Shown: positions 46,013-57,713, counted from the stretch's first letter. The stretch: 64,000 nt of DNA from Gamsiella multidivaricata (GCF_025024155.1 NW_026251778.1:62001-126000), one strand, 5' to 3'. Made by a program: numbers and translations. The notes: generated by a model not told the origin, from the letters alone.

Positions 46013-46207
46013 TAGGCACATTGATAGAAAGAATCTTTAATAACTAAAGCATGTAGATTAGTTTTGCATTTTATTTATTTTTCACATACATTGCGACTCC
46101 AGGTGTGATTGGCAAAGATATCGGGCACTAGTAATGGCGCAATGGTCGTTTTTAATATTACAAAAAGAGAGAGAAGGTAATATGCGCTTTTGTTTTCACG
46201 ACTGGGT

Positions 46208-46730
46208 TCATGGCGACTCAAACAGGACCTGGCCGATCAGGTACTCGCCATCGTGAGATACCGATGCATGGGTCCTTCCTATTCCAAAGCGGTCCTTTTC
46301 AGGTATACTTAAACATGGCTTGCCGTTCTCCTTTACAACAGCAACATCTTGCCAGGTCAGCTTATGGTGCGGATACATGGCCTTGTATGATGCCTCCTTC
46401 AATGCCCACCTATTCGAATTTTTTAAATATATGTATATGTATATTGGCAGAAACAACGCGTTGGAATAACATGTAGAATTGAGTGAGGTTCTGGCAACAT
46501 ACAATCTCAATCTTGATAACAAAATTGTGAAAGGACAGCTACCTGGCTCCGAGATATCGAATGGGTTCATCGCCCTCGATGTTCCCACCTGCCTGTTGCT
46601 GGATCATCCGGAACTCTTCCTGCTCAGTCTTTGTGAGAATACGGGTGAGAAACCTCTTTGGATGGCGCTGAAGGACCTGCTTGAGCCGTGGCAGGTGCAG
46701 GATATCGACGCCGATCCCGAGGATAGTCAT
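46208..46730 (-). CDS. Holo-[acyl-carrier-protein] synthase (AcpS/PPT2 type)
   Basis: Two exons (46730-46543, 46409-46208) give 129 aa, close to bacterial AcpS. The enzyme transfers 4'-phosphopantetheine from CoA to acyl carrier protein; fungal stand-alone members such as Ppt2 serve the mitochondrial ACP. The two family signatures are present: GIGVDILHLPRL with the Mg-binding Asp, and RWALKEASYKAM with the catalytic Glu/Lys, split by the 133-nt intron. A strand HASVSHDGEYLIG ends the fold. Translation probably begins at MTILGIG. Any upstream extension would pass through a 22-nt poly-T tract (coding strand) and encode poly-Phe. There is no obvious mitochondrial presequence, so targeting is unclear. 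It diverges from the TTLL12 gene and is convergent with DHX37. Confidence 0.92.
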
Positions 46731-46962
46731 CCTTCTTGGAGGATGCCAGTAAAAAAAAAAAAAAAAAAAAAAGGTAACAAGGAGGGGAGGGCTCCGGGAC
46801 TGAACTCGCTGGATCTGGCAAAGTTGTGAGTATATCACGTGTACCGCGAGAAAATGCGAGACTGTGCTGGATGGGTGAAACGACCTAAGTTTTTTTTTTT
46901 TTTTTTACATGTATAAAAGTGTGCTCATGCGTCCTTTTGATCATTAAACAATACCTCCGACC
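46731..46962. promoter_or_regulatory. Bidirectional promoter, ACP synthase / TTLL12
   Basis: A 232-nt spacer between divergent starts. It carries a 22-nt A run (46751-46772) directly upstream of the ACP synthase, a 16-nt T run (about 46891-46906), and TATAAAAG at 46912-46919. The last is on the TTLL12 side, about 50 nt before its ATG. Paired poly(dA:dT) tracts are typical nucleosome-excluding promoter elements. Confidence 0.65.
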
Positions 46963-49289
46963 ATGGAATACAAACAGTTTCTGCAAATCCACCAGTATCA
47001 GCTCGCGAGCATTCCCGAGAACCTTTGGGAGGTAAAAACCGGGAAAAAGTCGACATTACATACATGGATTCTCCTTTCACCCCACCTCATTGAACGCATT
47101 AGAAAAAAAAAATTAGGTTGGTATTTTTTTTTTCTCACAATGCTTTCTTTGCTTGTCTACTTGTAGCCGCTATTCCAGAAGCTCGGCCAGGATCTTTTCG
47201 ATGCAGGCGAATACCTCGAGCTTCATTATGGTGATCCCCTCGACAAATACTCGCTTCATGTCAAGAAGGAAGGTGGACTCAAGAAGCATGGGTAAGCATC
47301 CGCTTAATGATGTTTCTTTTTTTTTTTTTTTTGGTCTCACCCAAACCTGCGGAAAAGGTTTTCTACAACTTACATCCTCCTTCATACTTTCGTGTATCGA
47401 ATAGCGATATCTTCTTGGTTGATCACGCCTGGACCACCAAGCCCGAGACTTCGCGTGCACAGCTCCTCGACAACCCCCAGCTGGTCGAGCGTCTCACCTC
47501 AATGATGGATATCTCTGTCGAGGACGAAGAGGAGCCCGAGGAAGAAACCGCCGGCGGTGACCAAGGTGGTGAGACCTATAACAAGCACCCCGATCTGGAA
47601 GTCGATCAAGCCATGGTCGAACTCGTCGCATCTCAAGGAAACGTCACCGAGGCTCGTGCCAAGACCGCTCTCCAGAACGAGAAGGGCGATGTGATTGCAG
47701 CTTTGATGTCGCTCACCCTTCACCCCGATCATGATGCCAAGGGCCTCAAGAACCTCGAGGAGGCCATTGGTGGTCAGGTCAAGCAAGACAAGGAGGCCAA
47801 GTCTGCGGAGAGGAAGAAGCAGGAGACCGTCAACAAGATCATGTCGGAGATGTGGAAGTTTGTCCAGACTTATGAATACGCCGTCGTCGATCCCTCCGGA
47901 CAGACCAAGAAGGAGAGTGCATGGTATATCATGGATGAGGTCGGATCCTCGATGGCGCACTCGGACACACCCAACTGCGTCTGCTCCCCATTCATCTATG
48001 TCGGACGTGGCACGGTCTCGTATAGCATCATCTACCCGATCGAGGACATCCCTAAGGGCGGAGCCTTGACTCGCGATTTCGTTCCCGCAGATATCAAGGA
48101 CCCTCTGACTCGCAAAGCCTACCTCCAAATCTTCAACGGCGAAGAGGACGCTGCGGAGCTCATTGCTGTCTACGAGTCTGACAAACAGGAGGACAACCAG
48201 GTTATACCATTCGATCAGCCCTTCACCACCACGCTCACTCGTGCCCAGTCCCAAAAAACCGATCGCAAGCTGCGTCTCTACACCACAACGGAATGGGTCG
48301 CGACCAACTGCAAGCTCCCCCAGGTAGAGCTGGTCGACACGGAGGAACAGGCAGATCTTCTCTGGTTCAGTCAGGATTTCAAGGAATTCGATAAGCTGAC
48401 GAAGGGCCAGAAGATCAACCAGCTCGAAAACGAATCCTGCATGACCTTCAAGCACAATCTCGCCGCGCTCGTCAAGGCCGCGTATGGCACCGTCCCATGG
48501 AGCTCCACGACCTACAACCTGACCACGGAGCTGGCTCCGTTTGTGGGCCACTACCTCTGGAACCAGGAGCATCACCACCGCAACCTCTGGATCTGCAAGC
48601 CCTGGAACATGGCTCGTGGATTACAAATCACGGTCCAGGAAGAGCTGGCACCGTTGGTCCGTCTGCGGGACACTGGCCCAAAGATTGTGCAGGAGTACAT
48701 TCAGACGCCGGTCCTGTACGAGGGACGCAAGTTCGATCTGCGATACATTGTTCTCTTGAAGGCGACACACAAGGTCGAGGGCGATCCGAGCCAGGGATAT
48801 GAATTCCAGCTGATGGTGTACAAGATGTTCTGGATCCGGTTGGCGAACCAGCCCTTTGAGCTCGACGACTTTGACAATTATGAGAAGCACTTCACGGTGA
48901 TGAACTATGGCAATTACAACCTGACCCAGCTGCTGTACACGAAATTCATCGAGAACTTTGAGAAGGAGCACGCGAGCAAGAAGTGGGTCGATATTCAGGC
49001 GGACATCAACGAGGCGATCAAGGCCATCTTTGCGGCCGCCGTTGTCAAGTCCCAGCCCTTGGGACTCGGTGCACAGGACAAGACCCATCCATACGAGGCC
49101 TTCTCGATCTATGGAATCGATGTGATGTTGAAGGATGATTGTCAGCCTGTGGTGGTCGAGGTCAACTTTTCGCCGGACTGCACGAGAGCATGTAAATACG
49201 ACCCCGAGTTCTTGAACAACATCTTGACAGTGGTCGAGCCTCGCGCCGGAGATGTGGATAAGGCTTTGGGAGCGTTCAACGTCTTGTAA
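46963..49289 (+). CDS. Tubulin-tyrosine ligase-like protein 12 homologue with inserted NAC/UBA-like module
   Basis: Three exons (46963-47031, 47167-47291, 47405-49289) give 692 aa. TTLL12 is a pseudo-ligase-like member linked to tubulin and histone tail modification in animals. The match runs the full length: LWEPLFQKLGQDLFDAGE, DIFLVDHAW, EMWKFVQTYEYAV, AWYIMDEVGSSMAHSD, GALTRDFV and WICKPWNMARGL. The TTL ATP-grasp end follows: KFDLRYIVLLKATH, MFWIRLANQPFELDDFDNYE and VVVEVNFSPDC. Between VDHAW and EMWKF there is an extra block, about residues 110-195. It contains VELVASQGNVTEARAKTALQ and DVIAALMSLTLHP, which read like the NAC-alpha/HYPK UBA domain. Human TTLL12 lacks this. Introns are 135 and 113 nt; the second has a T run. 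Confidence 0.92.
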
Positions 49290-49416
49290 AAAAGAAAAAA
49301 GAAAGAAAGTGCAATGCATTTGAACATTGTAGTTGAAAGTTGAAACGCTTTATTATGTTTATATTATGTATGGGTTGCTTGCAAAGGAAAAAAATAAAAA
49401 AAATAATAGGCTTTCT

Positions 49417-50924
49417 TTACATCTCCAAAAGCGTACCAAAGACCTAAGTAACAAAGTAAAAAAAAAAAAAAGCACCCCGAGCGATTCAGTTCTCCAGCAC
49501 CATTTACACACATTTGCCAGAACAGCACATGGCAAACATCGAGCGCTACAATAACAATAACACTTACGCGATCCCAAAGCTTGGAAGTGATTCCGTATCC
49601 ATTATCGTAGTTCTTGTAATGATGTGCGAGATGATAGGTCTTCATCTCCTTGAAATGGAATTCGAGGACGCGTGCATGGTGTAGGTAATAATGAACCATA
49701 TCGTAGCAGATGTATCCAAAATAAACGCCCGCCATGAGCGCGTCCGCCATGTGGCTCTCGAGCAGACTGTGCGCCAACAGGTACAATGGCGTACCCAAGA
49801 GGATCGTCAGCACTGGCGGCATCACCAGGCGTAGTCTAAATTCAAGCATAGGCAAGATGGGATGATTAAGTTAGAATGGTATTGTGGGAGGAATATTGTA
49901 TTCATGAGGGGTGCATAACTCTCACGACTTTCTCTTTGTCTTCGGCTGGACAAATATAGGGAAAGGGAAAGGGAAAGGGAAAGGGAGAGGGGAAAGGGGC
50001 GCAAAAAATAATAATAAATAAAATAAAATCATCCCACATAGCACAAACGAATAGCCAGGTACGACGTGAAAAGTGTTCCCAAAATTGCATTGTTTCATAC
50101 CTGTCCATGGGTAAGTAATGATGAATCCCGTGCAACAAGAAATGTGCGATGTTCGAATAAGTCGAATCCGGCAACAAGTCGTCCACATGGAACAGGAACC
50201 TGTGGATCGAGTACTCTGTAAGCGTCCAGATCAAGATCCCTCCCGCAAAGATCGTCCCCGCCCTCTCAACATCCAGTCCTCCGGGACCCCGGATCGCCCA
50301 GGAGACCATCAACCCAACGACGGGTAACCAGAGGATGGGGACGAGCCACCAGGGCGTACGGCTGAAGATCTCGAGGAAATCGGACTCAAAGACTCGGGCA
50401 GAATAAGGCAGATGCCGGGGGATGTGAACTTGCTTCATATAAAAGTCTTTGGGGTAATTGGCTTTCCAGAGTTGGTAGAGTAAAGGTTTTGAGAGATCGA
50501 GGAATTTCTCCTTCTTGACGTCCGCCGCAATGTCCGTCGCTACCAGACTGGGATCCTTCTCACCAGATACTGTCGTAGATGAATTTGTGGTCGTAGTGGT
50601 AGTGGTGGTGGTTCTATGGATGGTCGTGCCATTGGCCGTCGTGGCGGCCGTCTTGCTTGCCGTTGTCGTCGAAGAAGAGTTCTCGAGGTGTCCAATCAGC
50701 AGCTCGTCTAACATCTCATACGCACCCTCAGAATGCAAGTGCTCGATTTCATCCTTCATCAGCTCCGTTATATCCTTTCCGGCATGATCGAGGATTAATT
50801 CCTCGCCACCCGGGTGGTCAGCGACGAAGCCCGAGACGTCGTACACCTTGTTGTTGTGGATGACCCAGCAGTCGTCCGCCTCCGTGTGTTTGGCCACCTC
50901 CTTCAAAGAATACACCTTTACCAT
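49417..50924 (-). CDS. SCS7: Fatty acid (sphingolipid) 2-hydroxylase, SCS7/FA2H
   Basis: Three exons (50924-50101, 49835-49568, 49443-49417) give 372 aa. Scs7 alpha-hydroxylates the very-long acyl chain of ceramide in the ER. An N-terminal cytochrome b5 domain carries the haem motif HPGG (VADHPGGEELIL, His38) and a second His. A Thr-rich linker from an ACC/ACT repeat follows (about residues 100-120). The hydroxylase domain has its membrane spans and the di-iron histidine boxes HRFLFH, LLHGIHHYLP, YYLHHA and YHLAHHYKN. The last exon encodes only VFGTLLEM, which fits the family ending (WD-x-VFGT). The start is the ATG before MVKVYSLKEVAKH. It shares the sphingolipid pathway with the ceramide synthase 45 kb to the left. 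Confidence 0.96.
49959..49990 (+). repeat. GGGAAA hexanucleotide repeat in FA2H intron 1
   Basis: About five GGGAAA units, the last degenerate. They read TTTCCC on the coding strand, in the 265-nt first intron of the 2-hydroxylase gene. Confidence 0.85.
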
Positions 50925-51741
50925 CGTGCTTTTTTTTCTTTCTTATTATTACTGTAGCCCCTGGAAGGGTCTCGGTAGTGGGCCAGGTAAAGTGGAGTTG
51001 AGAGAGAGAAGCGGCAGATGAGGACGAGGACGAGGATGAGAATGAGGATGAGGATGAAAAAAAGAAAGTAGTCGGTGGAGAAGTAAGGATGAAAAACAGG
51101 GGAGAAAAACCTTAAAACTCATAAGCTTGAGGCACCAATCAAATCTTATCTGATTCATGTACATGTACGTAGAACTGCACGAGGCATTGAGCATCAATGC
51201 TTTCTCTTACTGCCCTCCTCCAAGTCCAGTCAGCGTTACCCGCGACAAAATAGATAGATATGTGGTGATAAAGAGTAGTTTATTATACAGCCATCCACTG
51301 AACAGGTCCATTATCTGTCAAGAAGAAGAAGAAGGCGAGAGACTCAAAAGAAATCGCGTTAAGAAAACGAGCCGAACAGGACCATGAAGATCGAAAACGC
51401 TGGTCTTTGAGGAAAAAAAATCAAATCAATTCTAGCAACATCCTGTCTCTCCTCCTGCTCTCCTTCTGCGCCCAATTTCTCGTGCGTATCCCAACCTCCC
51501 TTCCTCCTTTACGACAATGTCTCCTCTTCGTTAGACGGAAATTGTTTTAAAAAAGATAATGTGGGTGCTGCTGTTGCGTGTTTGTTGCTGTTAAGTACGT
51601 GCTGTGTATTTGGTGTTTGAAGTTTGATGTTTGTTGTATGCGTGTCCTGGGATCGCCCGACAGCCTCCCTTTTCTATTTTTCCATCGTCCCCTCTGTCAT
51701 CCATGCTGGCACCGACGTTGATAGAAATCTTTCAGAAATCC
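50925..51741. other. Spacer between FA2H and RPB12
   Basis: No gene. From about 51000 to 51070 the + strand is a GAGGATGAG-type repeat, which is the C/T-rich leader of FA2H on the other strand. The rest is the 3' flank of RPB12. A few GT-rich stretches (51560-51640) carry no open frame. Confidence 0.55.
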
Positions 51742-52235
51742 TTAACGAGCCTCGAATTGGACCACTAAATTAATGACAGATTAGTACGAAAGAAAAAAGA
51801 AAAGACAGACAGCGTTAGTCATTAATTCATGCCGTGAAAAAAAAAAAAAGCGTATATCAAAGGACCGTGTCATAACCCCCTTCCAACAGTAGAAATCGAA
51901 TCTGCAGGAAATGTCCAAAGAGTGAACCGCAGCAGTTAAAAAAAACCCCCCCATCTTGGACACTTCAATTCCCTTTGGATATCCTTGAATTCCATGAACT
52001 GGTCCGCACAAGAACAAAAAAATAAGAGAAAACAAGAAGCCAGTTGAACTTTCTCAGACAAGAAAAACATACTTCGCTTGGTGCGCTTCTTGTACATAAT
52101 ACGGTAACCGCACTCTTTGCAACGGATGGGCTCCTTCGGCTTAATTTCGTTTTCGGATCCACACTCTGCGCAGATATATGTCATCGCAGCAGCTGGGGGC
52201 TTCGGGGCCAAGGATTGCGCAGAGTTGTAATTCAT
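51742..52235 (-). CDS. RPB12: RNA polymerase I/II/III shared subunit RPABC4 (Rpb12)
   Basis: Two exons (52235-52073, 51764-51742) give 61 aa, a normal size for this smallest common subunit of the three nuclear RNA polymerases. The zinc ribbon is complete: [10 protein letters not shown], then [13 protein letters not shown], giving C-x2-C and C-x2-C. The signature C-terminus RMVQFEAR is encoded by a terminal coding exon of only 23 nt including the stop. The Met codon is split by the 308-nt intron. Without this last exon the protein would lose its conserved tail. An alternative in-frame upstream start at about 52268 is not supported by conservation. Confidence 0.95.
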
Positions 52236-52415
52236 GGCTGTGTTCGTTCTGAGGGAGTCGATGCACAAAAGGATGGGAGGACTGAAAGAACAGAAGCGAT
52301 GCTCTGTTTATGTTCGTTTTTATGTCAGCCACTTTTTTTTTTCTTTTTCTATTTATTGAAGTCACGTGATATTTAGCGAAGCAGAAAAGGAAGGATAAAG
52401 GACGAAGGCGCTGCC

Positions 52416-55262
52416 TCAGAATTCGTTCAGGATGCTTCCGTGCGCCTGTGTAGATATCATTTCATTGACGGTTCTTTGAAGAATATTCCAGTCTTCAGGA
52501 TGTGGTGTTGCCATCTAATAGTAAGAAAAACAGAAGCTATTCGTTAGCATCCAGGGCATTGTATATTCTCAAAACAAAACAAAAAAAAAACAGGGTACAC
52601 TTACATCGCCGATATCATAGACATAGACATGGCCGTCGCTCGATCCAATCGCTGCATGTCGGCCATCCTTGCTCCAGCTCAACTTGTTCAGCGCCTTTCC
52701 TGCACCGACAATTGTGCTCATCACCGGCACTTCCGTATCCATGTTGAGATTCCAGACCTCGAACTTGCCGCTTCCTTCGACAGTACCAAAGACGGCGGGG
52801 TGTGTGGGGGACCACTTCACATCATACACATAGTCGTCCGCAGTCTCGAACGAATAAAGAGGATGGACGACAGCATTGTCGGGGGTCGTGGGTTTGGCAT
52901 GAGTTCTCTTTCGCCATAACTTGACCGTCCAGTCAACAGAGCAAGTCAAGTAAAGATCCGAAAAGTCCATAGGACCAAAAAGAGGGTGGAAATCAAGTCC
53001 AGTAATCGGTCCAAAGTGTCCCTTGTAAGAGTATGCAGTGTTGATTCCAGCTTGGCTAATGAAACGGATCGGATCGCAGACAAATAAAAGTGTCAGCATC
53101 AACATAGACCGTTCTTTAGATCGAATTCATACTCCATGCGCAAGACATTGAAGTATTTTAAACTGACCTTCCCGCGCGTGCATATCGATTGGCCTGATAC
53201 ACAGTTCCCTCCTCAGTTCCAACCCAGAAAGCGTTGGTCTCACCATCAGGGAATCCAAGCGCAGTGACCGCAACCTCATCTGTAATCGGGTGGGCAGGAT
53301 AGTCGAGAGGCAGCGTCTCCTGCGGTTGCGCCAGCATGTCCAATTGCCATGAGCACATTGTTCCGTCCGTACTAACACTGATCAAGTTGTGGGCGTTTTG
53401 TGTGCCGACCATATCGATGGCGTAGACTGGGTGAGTGTGACCACCGGCTGAAAGGTGCGTCTTGAGAACAGGAAGCGACTTTGCACTAGTGTCCCAGAGC
53501 AAGATCTGTCCCGAATAAGTGCCTCCGATGATGAAGTTGGGGTGAAAGTCGGAGAACCGCACAGTGAGAACATCGGACTGGGAGTGAAAAACGAACTCGG
53601 GTCGGTCCATCAGGTGAATATTCCATACGCACACAATGCCATCTGGCTCGTTGACCGCCAAAGGGTTCTTGTTGTAAGAGGAAACAATCAACTCTGGATG
53701 CTATTGTATCAGGAGTAACCATACGTAGTTGAGAGTTAGCACGGCCTAAAGGATGTACCAAATCTCTACTTCAGAATGCAGAAAGCGGTGTTGAGTGACG
53801 AACCTTGGAGGACCAGCCAACATCGGTGACGGATCTGTTCTTGGTCCATCTGTCGTCATGAAACGAGCAAACAAGTCGCATCCTGTTTCCATTGAGATCT
53901 TCACTATACTCCCAAGAAAAAAAAGAGAGGTGTTATTATCCCTATCTATCCATGCCGATCTAGTCATCATTGCAAAGCGTTGAGAGTTCCTTACGCTTCG
54001 GCATCCAAGCCAAGGGTATAATCTTTCATGAAGTCGTATCTCTCGCTCATGGCTCGCTCCAGAATCTTGGAAGAGTGGTCAATGAACTCCGCAAACTCGG
54101 CCGACTGTACGATCGCCTTTCTTTCCTCATCAGTCAGCTCTATTTTCGATATCCATGTTAGCACAACTTCTTTTTCTCCAGTTCGATACATTAAAAGTAT
54201 CCAGTATATTGCAGCCGTTACCTGGAACTTCCTGGCGGCTAGCCTCTTCGGCAGCCTGACGCTCTGCCTCCAAAATCTCCAGGCGAAGCTGCTCCTCCCG
54301 CGCAAATTCCTCTTTGAGCTGCTCTCTTATTTCCTCCTCGCTAGGACCCTGTGGCTCGAAAGATCCCTCAACTGTCTGAACTTCCTTGTTGTAGACCACA
54401 CGTTCCTAATTAATAACAATAACATCATTCGTTAGCCAAGATATACTGCGGCAGTCCATGACCTGAATAATGAAAGTATAGGCTCACCTTAGGAGGGATA
54501 TCGAAGATGACCGCCTCGACGGAAGTGAACTCCGGAATGAGTCGTGCCATAGGGAGTGCGCTATGCTGCAATGGTTGAGATCCACTATTAAACCGAACAA
54601 GGAAAAAAAATACGTTGGTCAGGTCATATCCCAAGGAAGTATTAACACCAACTGCCAGGCCATCGCTATCGTCCACCTCTTTCATCTAACCCATGAGGCG
54701 GCCAGCTCACTGAAAAGGAGGCCAATACCATGAGTTCGAAAGAGCAGTTCATTCGTTCAATATCTCACCTTGAGCTGTAAGGAGAAGGGGACATAATAGC
54801 CGAACTCGTGCCGATGCCCTTATCGGATCCAGCGTCTGAACTTCCATCGATGGTTGTAGTCGGTGTCGAGGGTCGTTCGCCGACTAGCGCGTTCACCAGG
54901 TCGTCGATTTCACGGCGGCCCGTCGAAGTACCATTGCCACCAGGCTAGTGCGGGGTGCGTGATAGAGTATCAACAAAAAAAAAAAAAAAAAAAAAAAATA
55001 TAGAGAGAAAAAGAGAGAAAGAGAGAAAAGGCACATGTCAATCCTGCGTGTGTGTTTCCTATGGTTGTGGGGCGTATGATAACGAAGTGGCCTTGAAAGA
55101 GACCACCTCAGATCCTATGCATAGAGCAACAAAGGCACAAAATGCACGTACCAGCTCCTGCTGCTGGTTTGTCAGCAATGCGAGCCTACGGTCCTCGCGC
55201 GCCCTCCTGAGCTCCGCCAGCTTCTGTCGCTTCTTCTCCAGCTCCTCGCGACGCTTTTCCAT
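52416..55262 (-). CDS. Cytoplasmic dynein 1 intermediate chain
   Basis: Nine exons (55262-55152, 54944-54769, 54584-54488, 54405-54222, 54139-53995, 53903-53804, 53700-53168, 53055-52605, 52514-52416) give 631 aa. It links the dynein motor to dynactin and light chains for minus-end transport. The start MEKRREELEKKRQKLAEL is the coiled coil that binds p150Glued. A Ser/Thr-rich region follows, then YNKEVQTVEG, the likely LC8/Tctex light-chain motif. The ELTDEERKAIVQSAEFAEF region precedes the WD40 propeller. The propeller has the family landmarks HPNFIIGGTYSGQILLWD, VGTQNAHNLISVSTDG, DWTVKLW, WSPTHPAVF and LNKLSWSKDGRHAA. Phases are consistent through all eight introns. Dynein and its chains are kept in Mucoromycota and most filamentous fungi. 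Confidence 0.95.
54975..54999 (-). repeat. 25-nt homopolymer A/T tract in dynein intermediate chain intron 1
   Basis: An uninterrupted A run (+ strand), i.e. T on the coding strand. It lies about 30 nt before the 3' splice site, where it would act as an extended polypyrimidine tract. Confidence 0.85.
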
Positions 55263-55605
55263 CTTGCGGCAGAGATGGTTGGTGTAAAAGAGAAAGTGTG
55301 TATGTACGGTGTGTATTCCAGATGAAACAATAGACTGTAAATCAGATGACCAGTCGATGCAAACGAATGTGAGCGTTGTTTGTGGGGTTCACTGGAATGG
55401 AGTTATTGCCGAGATGGTTTTGCAGGCTAGAAGCAGTTTGTTGAACAGTTGCGGATGGATAGGAAAGAGGACAAGGACACAAAAAGAGTGCAAATGAGAA
55501 TAAAAAAACAAGGAAAGAAAGGGGCCAGGGGCCAAAGCACACACTAGTCACGCTGCACATGAAAATCCCCGCAACAATTAAAAAATCTCATGTTTATTTG
55601 CATGC
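55263..55605. other. Spacer between dynein intermediate chain and ATG6
   Basis: A 343-nt gap between tandem minus-strand genes. It carries the ATG6 3' flank, a GA-rich/CT-rich block (55480-55530) and no supportable gene. Confidence 0.55.
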
Positions 55606-57713
55606 CTACGGAGCGTTTGTATGAGCGCTGCTGCTGCTCTTGACTGCAGGCGACGACCTTCTTGAGATAGGCAATGACGGTGCTGATGGCGTGTAAGAAG
55701 TCATGTTTGAGGCCGCAGAACTGGAGGCGTAGGCGAGAATCCACTGTGGTGAACACGGATAGCAAAGATGATTAGATGAGTGTGAAATTCTATATGTCCG
55801 GGCAAGGCAATACTCTCCAAAGACACCCATGCGAGCTAGACTATACCTTGGTGTTGGTCAGAGTATATTTCAGCGCGCGGGTCCATGTCTCGCCCTGGCT
55901 GAACTGCAGCTTGATAGACGCGTCTCCAATGCGGTCCTTGTTGATTCTGTCAAACGTAAAATAAAGTGTCAGCATGTTACAGTGTCACCTCATCAGAGAT
56001 TCAACCTACAGTACATACTTGTACGGGAGTTCTAGCTTTGGCCCTTGTTGCTCTGCATAGTCGCCGAGTTGTTGAAGGCAATTCAAGAACGCCACCATGG
56101 CGTTGTCGAACCTCCTGTTCAAGAACACACGTCCGATAGCAAATTCGCCCGATCCGTATAGCTCATAACTCGCCCGATCGCCCTCGATCTTGTCAATGCG
56201 TGAAAAGGATCCGAGAGGAACAAGTCGATAGGTCTTGAAAGTGAAGTTCAGCTTGTTGGCGATGGTATGGAGCAATAACAAGGTCTGTCCCCATGCCGCA
56301 TTGATCTCGGGCCAGTCTACGGGTTGTGTAGGAAGTCTTCCCAGTCTGAATCCATTGATTGTTGCAAAATGTCCATCGTGTCCAATACAGAAGGTATCGT
56401 TGTAAACGTTAGTCTTGTGCAGCTTTTCCAGCTGCCTTGTATCATAGTCGTATTTGAGATTGACGCTGTCCCTTTCGTTGTGGAAACCCTGAAGCGCCAA
56501 TTGGAACTCATTGCATTCCTGCCAATACCTATCAAAGTCCAAGTCAGAAGGGTTGATACTCATTATCAGTATGAACGTCCATTAGATCGGCAGTGCCCAT
56601 CAATCTCAGTCCACATCCTTACCTTTCCTCCTCCTTGTCCAATTCCAAAGACTCTTTCTCAAGCATAACAATCTCTTCCCGAACGGCCGTCTGCTGCTCC
56701 TCGATATTGCGAAGTGCTTGAATGGATGCGCTCTCGTCCAGCTGTATCTGTTTGATCTCATTTTCGAGTGCCTCCATCTCTGCATCGCTCGCCACGTTCG
56801 AATTGACAGTTCGCAGAAAATCAATATAGCAATCACGCTCCCTTGAAACGTCTCGCAGTTGCTTCGCTAAAGAGTCCAGCAACATCTCAGCACACTCATG
56901 ACAAAGTGGGTGATCAATATCAGACTTGGCCGACATAAGATCGAACAGCTTTCCTGTCGTCCGCAGGCGGTTTGCTTTTGTTGTCCTATCCGTGTGCATG
57001 CTATCCATGACATCACCAGCCCCATTTGCGGAAGACTTTAGCCGGCTGCTGCTTCCTCCTGCTCCTATCTGGTTTCCATTCACGGATAATACATTGCTGC
57101 TGGTGCCGTTCCCACTGTTAAGCGGTTTGACGCCCTGATAGCTTCCTGATGGCGGTATGGATCCCCTGGAGTAAAATGCTTGGTTATTTGGGCTATTGAG
57201 TTGTTGGTGAGTTGCGTCCGAAGGGTGTCCTTTGGGGAGCATAATAAACGACTCTGCTGCGTCTATTCCGGGATGGAGTAGATTCGAGTTATAACCACCT
57301 GGGTCCTGACCGCCTATCCGCGTATTTGAAGAGTGATTGTGCGGTGGAATAGTGCGAGTAAAGACGGGTTCTGGACGACTCGTGTCGCCAGAAGAACTCC
57401 CTGGTCTTCGGTGACCCTGGGATGAACCTGATTGCTGAGATTGTCGGTCGCTTCCTGCTCCAGAGGTATTTCCATTCTGGTCCGAAAGGGGTCCTATCGA
57501 TAGAAGAAAAGCAAGATAATGGATATCAGCTAAGCTTGTCTGATATCTGTGCTTAACAGGATGGATACTAGGCGGCCGGCTGCAGGTACACGACTTCTTG
57601 TTACCGAGTAGAAGGTCAAATGCAGCGGAATTGATGTCCTGAAGCGACTCGTCAATGCCAAGTTGTTGGTTGCACTTTTGGCACACAAAAAGCCGTGTGG
57701 AGGGACTTGACAT
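55606..57713 (-). CDS. ATG6: Autophagy protein ATG6/Vps30 (Beclin-1)
   Basis: Exons 57713-57569, 57493-56623, 56528-56019, 55946-55847 and 55743-55606. Atg6 is a core subunit of the Vps34 PI3-kinase complexes. The N-terminus has LFVCQKCNQQL and a disordered Ser/Gln-rich region. KLFDLMSAKSDIDHPLCHEC begins the conserved part. A coiled coil follows, then the BARA domain: YWQECNEFQLAL, DTFCIGHDGHFATINGFRLG, WPEINAAWGQTLLLL, FKTYRLVPLGSFSRI, YELYGSGE and TWTRALKYTLTNTKWILAYAS. The first exon contains a 75-nt segment (57568-57494) with intron-like ends (GTATCC...GATAG) and no stop. Splicing it gives 587 aa, keeping it gives 612. The Cys-x2-Cys pairs at both ends of the N-terminal half are family features. 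Confidence 0.95.
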
